Source: an uncultured bacterium
Lineage (GTDB): Bacteria; Methylomirabilota; Methylomirabilia; Rokubacteriales; CSP1-6
Length of the DNA: 22,533 nt
NCBI GenBank assembly: GCA_946479205.1
Contig: CAMLFJ010000002.1
Location: 1 to 22,533 of the forward strand
Direction: 5' to 3'
The position numbers and the translations under genes are program-made. Position 1 is the stretch's first letter; every line of letters starts with the position of its first letter. The notes under the pieces are model-generated. The model was given only the letters and a program-made list of their open reading frames with translations, did not search any database and was not told where the DNA came from. Below, piece by piece: positions 8,297 through 14,786 of this stretch.

Positions 8297-8316
8297 CACG
8301 GCCGGGTCCGGCCGTG
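8297..8316 (+). promoter_or_regulatory. Hairpin covering the start codon of the sigma-factor gene
   Basis: A perfect 8-bp stem (CACGGCCG at 8297-8304, CGGCCGTG at 8309-8316) with a 4-nt loop. The GTG start codon (8314-8316) is the end of the right arm. A purine-rich GAGGG lies just before the stem at 8291-8295. Such a structure would hide the start codon, so translation may be controlled. Confidence 0.4.
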
Positions 8317-9423
8317 ACGCCGTCCGACACCCCGTCGAGCGAAGCCGGTCCCGCCGGGCTCCCGGAGTCCCCCGGAATCGACGAGCGCGCACTCATCCAG
8401 CGGTGCATCGCCGGAGACGCCGCCGCGTTCGAGCCCCTGGTCGAGAAGTACCGTCAGCGGGTGTGGCGCCTGGCCTACCAGGTGCTGCACGACCGCGAGG
8501 AGGCGTGGGACGTGGCTCAGGAGGCGTTCGTGCGGGCGTTTCATTCGCTGTCGACGTTCCGGGGGCAGTCGGCGTTCTACACCTGGCTCTTCCGCATCAC
8601 CGTCAACGTGGCCACCGATCGGCACCGCCAGCGTGGCGCCCAGGCGCGCGCCTTCGGCCCGGAGCGGGTGACCGAGGAGGAATGGACCCGCAGCATGCCC
8701 GATCCGGGCCGTGGGCCGGATCAGGAAGCCACGCGGGCCGAGCAGCGTGAGCGCATCCGTCGGGCACTCGATGCCTTGCCGCCCAAGGCCCGAACCATTA
8801 TCATGCTGAGTGACGTGGAAGGCCTCTCCTACCGCGAGATTGCCGAGGTGCTCAACTGCCCCATCGGGACCGTGATGTCCCGGCTGCATAACGCCCGGAA
8901 GCGGCTCAAGGGGCTCCTGGGACCGATGCTCGCCCTGATCCTCTCGGTCGGGCTGGGCCTGGCCTGGGTCATCCCGGCCGAGGCCCAGCAGATCATCCGT
9001 TTCGGGGTCCGCATCATGGAGGCCTCGAACCCCCGCGCGGCGGAGGGGCAGGGGACGCTGAAGAATCCCGCGCCGCCCGCGCCGGAGGCTGACACCGACG
9101 AGCGGATGAAGCGCATCCTGCCCAGGCTGCGGACGCTCTTCCGCTACACCGACTACACCACGCTCGACCGCCAGCGCGTCGAGGGGCCGCTCGGTACCCA
9201 GCAGCGGTTCGCGGTGCCGGGCGAGCGGTGGCTCGAGGTCACGCCCGATCAGCTCCAGGGCGACCACGTGCGCATGCGGGTGCGGCTGCTGCGCGGCATC
9301 CACCCCGAGGTGAACGCGGCGATCCAGGCCGCCCCCGGCGCGCCCGCGGTGCTCGGCGGACCGCCGTACGGCAGCGGGGTGCTGATCATCATCCTCTGGG
9401 CCAATCCCAACCCCGCGCCCTAG
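8314..9423 (+). CDS. ECF sigma factor fused in frame to a membrane segment and C-terminal domain
   Basis: A 369-aa protein. Residues about 30-105 are sigma region 2 (WDVAQEAFVRAFHSL, then TWLFRITVNVATD); about 148-202 are region 4 with the helix-turn-helix LSYREIAEVLNCPIGTVMSR. This is a complete RpoE-like ECF sigma factor. Where such proteins normally stop, the frame continues into a hydrophobic stretch at 205-222 ending in AEAQQ, which looks exactly like a signal peptide with an AxA cleavage site. About 145 further residues follow, unrecognised, with a predicted beta-rich part (RYTDYTTLDRQRVEGPL onward). No anti-sigma gene is adjacent. Either this is one membrane-tethered sigma factor, or two products are made, the second from the ATG at 8926 (M205). 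AAGGGG at 8908-8913 could serve that internal start, with rather long spacing. The start is GTG 8314, in a hairpin. Confidence 0.85.
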   Translation: MTPSDTPSSEAGPAGLPESPGIDERALIQRCIAGDAAAFEPLVEKYRQRVWRLAYQVLHDREEAWDVAQEAFVRAFHSLSTFRGQSAFYTWLFRITVNVATDRHRQRGAQARAFGPERVTEEEWTRSMPDPGRGPDQEATRAEQRERIRRALDALPPKARTIIMLSDVEGLSYREIAEVLNCPIGTVMSRLHNARKRLKGLLGPMLALILSVGLGLAWVIPAEAQQIIRFGVRIMEASNPRAAEGQGTLKNPAPPAPEADTDERMKRILPRLRTLFRYTDYTTLDRQRVEGPLGTQQRFAVPGERWLEVTPDQLQGDHVRMRVRLLRGIHPEVNAAIQAAPGAPAVLGGPPYGSGVLIIILWANPNPAP

Positions 9424-9430
9424 ACCCCGC

Positions 9431-10954
9431 GTGAGCGAGCAGCGCTACCGGCAGGAACGCGCCCGCATCGAGCAGGGCCACGTCAAGTACCGCGAGAAGC
9501 TCCGGGACGAAGGCAAGCTCTTCGTCCGCGACCGTCTGAAGCTTCTTCTGGATCCCGGCACCGAGTTCCAGGAGGACTTCCTCTTCGCGCGCAACCAGGA
9601 GGTGGATACCCCCGCCGACGGCGTCGTCACCGGGGTGGGAACGGTCGGCGGCCGCACGGTGTGCGTCATGGCCAACGACTACACGGTGAAGGCGGGCTCT
9701 TGGGGCGAGAAGACCGTCCAGAAGATCGTGCGCATCCAGGAGCGCGCCCAGCGGCTGCAGGTGCCCCTGATCTACCTCGTGGACGCGGCGGGCGGGCGCA
9801 TCTCCGAGCAGATCAAGATCTTCCCGGGCCGGTACCACGCGGGCCGCATCTTCTACAACGAGGTCCAGCTCTCCGGGGTGGTGCCTCAGGTCTGCGTGCT
9901 CTTCGGCCCGTCGCCCGCCGGCTCCGCCTACCTGCCCGCGCTCACCGACTGCGTGATCATGGTGGACGGCAAGGCGAGCCTCTATGTCGGGTCTCCCCGG
10001 ATGGTCGAGATGGCGATCGGGGAGAAGACGACGCTCGAGGAGCTGGGCGGGGCCCGGATGCACTGCACGGTGTCGGGGTGCGGCGACGTGCTCGCCGCGT
10101 CCGACGAGGAGGCGATCGAGCTGTGCCGGCGGTACCTCTCCTACCTGCCCGGCTCCTTCCGCGAGCGCCCCGCGCCGGTGGAGGCGGTCGGCCCCAAGCC
10201 GGGCCGCTCCATCGACGAGATCGTCCCCTACGACCAGCGCAAGTGGTTCGACGTGTACGAGGTGATCGACCGCGTGATCGACGCGGGCTCGTTCTTCGAG
10301 ATCAAGCGCCTGTTCGCCCCGGAGATCGTGGTGGGATTCGCGCGCCTCGGCGGCCGCGCGGTGGGCCTGGTGGCCAACCAGCCCAAGGTCAAGGGCGGGG
10401 TGCTGATGGTCGATTCCTCGGACAAGGCGGCGCGGTTCATCTCGCTCTGCAACGCCTTCAACGTCCCGCTCGTGTACCTGGCCGACGTGCCCGGCTTCAT
10501 GGTGGGCACGAAGGTGGAGCGCGCCGGGATCATCCGCCACGGCGCCAAGATGGTCTTCGCGACGTCGCAGGCCACCGTGCCCAAGATCTGCGTGGTCCTG
10601 CGCAAGTGCTACGGCGCGGGGCTCTACGCGATGTGCGGCCCGGCCTTCGAGCCGGACGCGGCCCTCGCGCTGCCGCAGGGGCAGGTGGCCATCATGGGGC
10701 CGGAGCCCGCGGTCAACGCCGTCTACTACAACAAGATCATGGAGCTGCCCGATGGGGAGCGGGCGGCCTACGTCCGGCAGAAGCGCGACGAGTACGCGCA
10801 GGACGTGGACATCTACAAGCTCGCCTCCGAGATGCTGGTCGACGGTATCGTGGGCGGCTCCGAGCTGCGCGACGAGCTGATCAGGCGCCTGGGGTTCGCC
10901 CAGTCGAAGCAGCTCGAGTTCCCGCCCCGGCGCAATCCGGTCCAGCCCGTCTGA
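9431..10954 (+). CDS. Acyl-CoA carboxylase carboxyltransferase (beta) subunit
   Basis: A 507-aa biotin-dependent carboxyltransferase that moves CO2 from carboxybiotin to an acyl-CoA. It has the two crotonase-like halves: N-terminal with DAAGGRISEQ (118-127) and the oxyanion-hole region GPSPAGSAYLPALTD (159-173), C-terminal with VDVPGFM-like LADVPGFMVGT and CYGAGLYAMCGPAF. The spacing IFPGRYHAGRIFYNE resembles methylcrotonyl-CoA carboxylase beta more than propionyl-CoA carboxylase, but the substrate is not certain. No biotin carboxylase or biotin carrier gene lies in the window. The start is GTG at 9431, 7 bases after the sigma-fusion stop, without a clear Shine-Dalgarno, so it may be co-transcribed with that gene. 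Confidence 0.92.
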   Translation: MSEQRYRQERARIEQGHVKYREKLRDEGKLFVRDRLKLLLDPGTEFQEDFLFARNQEVDTPADGVVTGVGTVGGRTVCVMANDYTVKAGSWGEKTVQKIVRIQERAQRLQVPLIYLVDAAGGRISEQIKIFPGRYHAGRIFYNEVQLSGVVPQVCVLFGPSPAGSAYLPALTDCVIMVDGKASLYVGSPRMVEMAIGEKTTLEELGGARMHCTVSGCGDVLAASDEEAIELCRRYLSYLPGSFRERPAPVEAVGPKPGRSIDEIVPYDQRKWFDVYEVIDRVIDAGSFFEIKRLFAPEIVVGFARLGGRAVGLVANQPKVKGGVLMVDSSDKAARFISLCNAFNVPLVYLADVPGFMVGTKVERAGIIRHGAKMVFATSQATVPKICVVLRKCYGAGLYAMCGPAFEPDAALALPQGQVAIMGPEPAVNAVYYNKIMELPDGERAAYVRQKRDEYAQDVDIYKLASEMLVDGIVGGSELRDELIRRLGFAQSKQLEFPPRRNPVQPV

Positions 10955-10979
10955 GCGGCGTGTCCTCCGCGGCCCACGC

Positions 10980-11729
10980 ATGGGCTCGCTGATCCTGGCG
11001 CTCCGCTTCCTCACGGTGGTTCCGGTTCCCGGCCGGGAATCGGCGGGCCCGCCGGCCCTGGGGCGCGCGGCCTGGTGGTTCCCGGTCGTCGGGCTGATGC
11101 TGGGGGGCGCGCTCGCGCTCTTCGCGCTCGCGGTGGACGCCCTGTTTCCTCCGCTGGTCGCGGCGGCGCTCCTCCTGACCGGGTGGAAGGTGGCCACCGG
11201 CGGCATCCACCTCGACGGGCTCGCCGATTCCCTGGACGGTCTCGCGGGCCGCGATCCCGCGCGGCGGCTCGCCATCATGCGGGACAGCCGCATCGGCGTC
11301 TTCGGCGCGACCGGGCTCGTCCTGTTCTGCCTGCTCGCCGTCTCCGCGCTCGCCGCGCTCTCCCCGTCCCTCCGTCTCCGGCTCCTCGTGCTGGCTCCGG
11401 TGATCGGCCGGGTGGCGCCGGTGCTCGCGGGCGCCTGGGTGGCGCCGGCCACGCCCGGCCAGGGCCTCGGGGCCGCGTTCGTGGCCGGCCTGCCCCGCTG
11501 GGCGGGGCTCGTGCACGTGGCCGCGGTCGGCGCGCTGGCCGCGTGGCTGCTGGGGACCTGGGGGGTGGCCGTCGCGGCGGCGGGATGGAGCGTGGCGCTG
11601 CTCGCGGGCACGCTGGTGGCCCGCCGGCTCGGCGGGTTGACCGGCGACGTGCTCGGCGCGGTCGTGGAGATCGCGGAACTCGGCGCGCTGCTCGCCGCGG
11701 CGGCGGCCGCGCACCGCGGATGGCTCTGA
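10980..11729 (+). CDS. cobS: Adenosylcobinamide-GDP ribazoletransferase
   Basis: A 249-aa integral membrane enzyme that joins adenosylcobinamide-GDP and alpha-ribazole (phosphate) in the last stage of cobalamin nucleotide-loop assembly. The hallmark GGIHLDGLADSLDGLAG (74-90) with D79, D83 and D86 is intact, followed by MRDSRIGVFG (100-109) and the C-terminal GGLTGDVLGA. Several hydrophobic helices and the usual length of about 250 aa support it. The start is ATG 10980, 25 bases after the carboxyltransferase. It overlaps cobC by 10 bases. The other nucleotide-loop genes (cobU, cobT) are not in the window and no cobalamin riboswitch is visible. Confidence 0.95.
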   Translation: MGSLILALRFLTVVPVPGRESAGPPALGRAAWWFPVVGLMLGGALALFALAVDALFPPLVAAALLLTGWKVATGGIHLDGLADSLDGLAGRDPARRLAIMRDSRIGVFGATGLVLFCLLAVSALAALSPSLRLRLLVLAPVIGRVAPVLAGAWVAPATPGQGLGAAFVAGLPRWAGLVHVAAVGALAAWLLGTWGVAVAAAGWSVALLAGTLVARRLGGLTGDVLGAVVEIAELGALLAAAAAAHRGWL

Positions 11730-12364
11730 GCGCCACCACCGTCTGTCTCGTCCGCCACGGCAGCGTGGTCGGCGCGGAAACCCGCCGGTTCATCGGTCAT
11801 CTCGACGTGCCCCTCTCCCCCCTGGGCATCGCCCAGGTCGATGCGCTGTCGCGCCGGCTGAGCGGCGTCGCCTTCGACGCGATCTACTGCAGCGATCTCG
11901 ATCGCACCCGGCACAGCGCCGAGATCCTGGCCGCGCCCCACGCCCTCACCCCGGTCCGGGATGCGGCCCTGCGCGAGTTCGCGATGGGCGAGTGGGACGG
12001 GCTGACCGCGGAGCAGATTCGCGCGCGCGACGCCCTCGCGTTCGCGGCGTGGATGGCCGACGTGGGCCGGTTCCAGTTCCCGGGGGGCGAGGGCCTGCCG
12101 GACCTGGTGGCGCGCGCGATCCCGGCCTTCGAGCGCCTGACCGCGCGGCACCCGGCCGGGACGATCGCGGTGGTGGCGCACGGCGGGAGCAATCGCGCGA
12201 TCCTCTGCCACGCCCTCGGGCTCGGTCCCGAGCGGCTGCTCGCGCTGGGCCAGGACTACGCGGCGCTCTCCGTGCTCGAGCGGGCGGGCGGGCGCTGGAC
12301 GTTGCGCCTGCTGAACCACTGCGAGCCGGTGCCGGCCGCCCCCCGGATCGCGGGAGCGGCCTGA
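11720..12364 (+). CDS. cobC: Histidine phosphatase, probable alpha-ribazole-5'-phosphate phosphatase
   Basis: A 214-aa member of the histidine phosphatase (phosphoglycerate-mutase-like) superfamily. The phosphohistidine motif is LVRHG (H13), with the general-acid E86 in LREFAMGEWDG and the second catalytic His in VVAHGGSNR (H154). Sequence alone would not separate CobC from other small phosphatases; the call rests on its 10-base overlap with cobS, which implies joint translation. It would remove phosphate from alpha-ribazole phosphate or adenosylcobalamin phosphate. The start is ATG 11720. Its 3' end meets the convergent kinase gene 8 bases away. Confidence 0.85.
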   Translation: MALSATTVCLVRHGSVVGAETRRFIGHLDVPLSPLGIAQVDALSRRLSGVAFDAIYCSDLDRTRHSAEILAAPHALTPVRDAALREFAMGEWDGLTAEQIRARDALAFAAWMADVGRFQFPGGEGLPDLVARAIPAFERLTARHPAGTIAVVAHGGSNRAILCHALGLGPERLLALGQDYAALSVLERAGGRWTLRLLNHCEPVPAAPRIAGAA

Positions 12365-12372
12365 CCGCGAGC

Positions 12373-14652
12373 CTACCGCCGCGTCGGGACCGGCCCGAGC
12401 AGGGTCGACAGGCTCGAGATGAGCGACTTCACGCTGAACGGCTTTCGCAGCGTGGGCCGGCCCGAATGCTCGAGGAGCGCCTCGCTGTCCGCGTCTCCCA
12501 TCTCACCCGTGATGAAGATCACCCGGGCGGCCAGCGCCGGATGCTCCCGTTGCAGGCGCTCGAAGAACGCGCGGCCCGAGGGACCGGAGAGACGGAGATC
12601 CACCGTGATCACGTCGAAGGCCAGCCCGTCCTTGACCAGGAGGCGCCACGCGGTGTCGGAGTCGGCGACGACGCCGACTTCCTGCCCCAGGTCGGTCAGG
12701 AGGTCGCGCAGCATGCTCGCGACATGAGCCTCGTCCTCGATCACGAGGACGCTCCCGGACCGGAGGGGTGGGCCGTCCGGGTCGATGGGCGGTGGATCCG
12801 GGGCCGCGCCGACATGGGCGGCGAGCTCGACCACGAAGGTGGACCCGCTGCCCGGGGTGCTCTCGGCGAGGAGCCGGCCCCCGTGGCTCTGGATGATGCT
12901 GTAGGAGATCGACAGGCCGAGACCGGAGTTCTGGTTCGGGGCCTTCGTCGAGAAGAACGGCTCGAAGATGCGCGGCATGATATCGGCGGGGATGCCGGGT
13001 CCGGTGTCGGCGATGCTCAGGCGCACTCGCGAGTCGTGCACGCCGAGGCTGACCGCGATGCGCGGCGTCGGGACGGTCGCGACCGCCTGCTCGGCGTTGA
13101 CCACGAGGTTGAGCACGACCTGCTCGATCTGTAAGGCGTCCCCCAGGACGAGCGGCACCTCGTCGGCAAGATCCTCGAGCAGCGTGACCCCGCTGAAGCG
13201 CATCGCGTCGCGGCGCAGGGCGACGACCTGCGCCACGACCTGACGAAGATCCAGCGGCGCCACCTCGTGCGGCTGAGGCCGGACGAAGGTCTGCAGGCCG
13301 CGCACGATCTTGGCCGCGCGCATCGCGCAATCGGCGATCTTGGCCACGCGCTCGAGCTGGCCGGGATCGGTGAGGCGCCGGCTGAGCATCTCGGCCTGTC
13401 CCATGATCGTCGCGAGGGGATTGTTGATCTCGTGCGCGACCCCGGTGACGAGCTGGCCGACCGCGGCCAGCTTGCCCGCCTGGACGAGTTGCTGCTGCGT
13501 CGTTTCGAGCTGGTGCAGGTGCGTGTCCAGCTCGGCGTAGAGACGGGCGTTCTCGATCGAGAAGGCGGCGTGATCGGCGAAGGCCTGCGCGAGATGGATC
13601 TCGTCGTCGGTGAAGCGGCGCCCGTGTACGTCCGCGACGCGGAGCGCGCCGATGACCGCGCCGCGCACGACCAGGGGCACCGCGCACGCCGCGCGGTTGT
13701 TGGATTCGACGATCCGGGCCTCCACCTCGGCGGGCAGGGAGATGTCGGGCTCGGCGAGGACGTCGGACGTGGTCACCACCCGCCGCTCCATGACCGCCCG
13801 GCCGGTCGCCCCCGCGCCGGCCGGGAGCGCGGCGCCGATCGGGAAGCCCGGAATGATGGTCCCGGTGGTGGCGACCGCGACGAGCGAGCCCGACGCAGGA
13901 TCCAGCCGGAAGAGGATCGCGGTGCGGGCCCCGAGCAGCCGCACGATGCTCTCGACCGTTCGCTGGGCCACCGTGGTCGGATCGAGGGTGGCGGAGAGCT
14001 CACGGGCCAGCGAGGCGAGGGCCGAGACACGCTCGGCCTGGCGCCGCGCCGCCTCCGCCTCCCGGAGCGCACGGATGTGACGATCGACGCGCCGGACGAA
14101 GCGGAGCAGCCGGTACTGCGCGTACGAGCAGACCGCGGCCGCGAGCCCGATCAGGATGACGGTGGACGCCATCGCGCCGACGCTCACGCCCGCGAAGTGC
14201 TGCAGGAGGACCTCGTAGGCGGTGACCACCACCGCGGTGAAGACGACGTACCAGACGCGCAGGGAGAACGCGGCGAGCATGACGAGCAGGACGTAGACCC
14301 CCACCGTGAATCCGGCCACCCCGCTCGGATTGCTGGTCGGGAACGTCGCCCACTGCAGGAAGAAGACGATGGGCGCGTCGAAGAGGGCGACCGCCATGCC
14401 GGAGGCGAGCACGATGCGCTCGGACCGCCGGCTGATCAGGAAGATCACGGTGGTGGCGATCCAGTAGAGCGTGAAGAGGGGGAGGTTGCCGGACCACGCG
14501 GGCAGGCGGAGCAGGCCGCCGAGGATCAGGAACAGCAGGAAGAACGCGGAGACGCCCCAGAAGCGAACCGCGTTGCTGCGCCGGGCGTTCTTGAGGCGTT
14601 CGCGGGCCAACTCGCGCTGGAGCGAATCAGGGGAGCCCTGAATCTCCTCCAC
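12373..14652 (-). CDS. Hybrid sensor histidine kinase: membrane region, GAF, HisKA/HATPase, REC
   Basis: A 759-aa inner-membrane kinase. The N-terminus has about six hydrophobic helices (residues 30-182), then a coiled linker, a GAF domain (about 215-370), a dimerisation helix with phospho-acceptor H407 in GVAHEINNP, and an ATPase domain with the N box NLVVNAEQAV (N519), DTGPGIP (549-555) and GLGLS (577-581). A receiver domain ends the protein (about 634-755), with D640, phospho-acceptor D685 and K737. The start is GTG 14652: the upstream open part is low-complexity, and TATACT ends 6 bases before this GTG. No response regulator with DNA-binding domain is adjacent. It is divergent from a solute-binding protein gene, so it may sense that ligand; this is inference. 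Confidence 0.92.
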   Translation of the reverse strand: MEEIQGSPDSLQRELARERLKNARRSNAVRFWGVSAFFLLFLILGGLLRLPAWSGNLPLFTLYWIATTVIFLISRRSERIVLASGMAVALFDAPIVFFLQWATFPTSNPSGVAGFTVGVYVLLVMLAAFSLRVWYVVFTAVVVTAYEVLLQHFAGVSVGAMASTVILIGLAAAVCSYAQYRLLRFVRRVDRHIRALREAEAARRQAERVSALASLARELSATLDPTTVAQRTVESIVRLLGARTAILFRLDPASGSLVAVATTGTIIPGFPIGAALPAGAGATGRAVMERRVVTTSDVLAEPDISLPAEVEARIVESNNRAACAVPLVVRGAVIGALRVADVHGRRFTDDEIHLAQAFADHAAFSIENARLYAELDTHLHQLETTQQQLVQAGKLAAVGQLVTGVAHEINNPLATIMGQAEMLSRRLTDPGQLERVAKIADCAMRAAKIVRGLQTFVRPQPHEVAPLDLRQVVAQVVALRRDAMRFSGVTLLEDLADEVPLVLGDALQIEQVVLNLVVNAEQAVATVPTPRIAVSLGVHDSRVRLSIADTGPGIPADIMPRIFEPFFSTKAPNQNSGLGLSISYSIIQSHGGRLLAESTPGSGSTFVVELAAHVGAAPDPPPIDPDGPPLRSGSVLVIEDEAHVASMLRDLLTDLGQEVGVVADSDTAWRLLVKDGLAFDVITVDLRLSGPSGRAFFERLQREHPALAARVIFITGEMGDADSEALLEHSGRPTLRKPFSVKSLISSLSTLLGPVPTRR

Positions 14653-14658
14653 GATTCG

Positions 14659-14664
14659 AGTATA
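14659..14664 (-). promoter_or_regulatory. -10 box placed for a leaderless kinase mRNA
   Basis: TATACT on the minus strand, five of six matches to the consensus, followed by only six bases before the GTG start at 14652. A normal transcription start would then fall on or next to the GTG itself. No good -35 box is seen. Confidence 0.45.
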
Positions 14665-14723
14665 GCTCCGGGCCGCCGCCCGGTTCCTATCCGTCGGGTG
14701 GGGGCGGTTTTCGGATAGACTGC

Positions 14724-14742
14724 GTCGGGGATCGGCCCCGAC
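14724..14742 (+). repeat. Short hairpin in the leader of the solute-binding protein gene
   Basis: GTCGGGG (14724-14730) and CCCCGAC (14736-14742) form a perfect 7-bp stem with a 5-nt loop, 44 bases before the ATG of the solute-binding protein gene. It could be an operator or an RNA structure in the leader; its end overlaps the right arm of the outer inverted repeat. Confidence 0.35.
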
Positions 14743-14786
14743 TCGAACGAGCACCTCGACCGGAAGGACCAGAGAGGCGTGCGCGC

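Larger units (their letters stand above)
14655..14747. repeat. Two nested inverted repeats between kinase and binding-protein genes
   Basis: Outer pair: TTCGAGT at 14655-14661 and ACTCGAA at 14741-14747. Inner pair: CTATCCG at 14687-14693 and CGGATAG at 14712-14718. All four arms are perfect 7-mers and the two axes are within about 1.5 bases (14701 and 14702.5). The left outer arm overlaps the kinase -10 box. This suits a shared operator, but no regulator is identified. Confidence 0.4.

Noticed and set aside
10955..10979. Cobalamin riboswitch before cobS
   Set aside because: Only 25 bases separate cobS from the previous gene; there is no room and no B12-box-like sequence.
9389..12319. Very long minus-strand open frame (976 codons) opposite the carboxyltransferase, cobS and cobC genes
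   Set aside because: It is Arg/His/Ala/Gly-rich with no recognisable domain, and mirrors three well-supported genes. Long antisense frames without stops are expected at this GC content.
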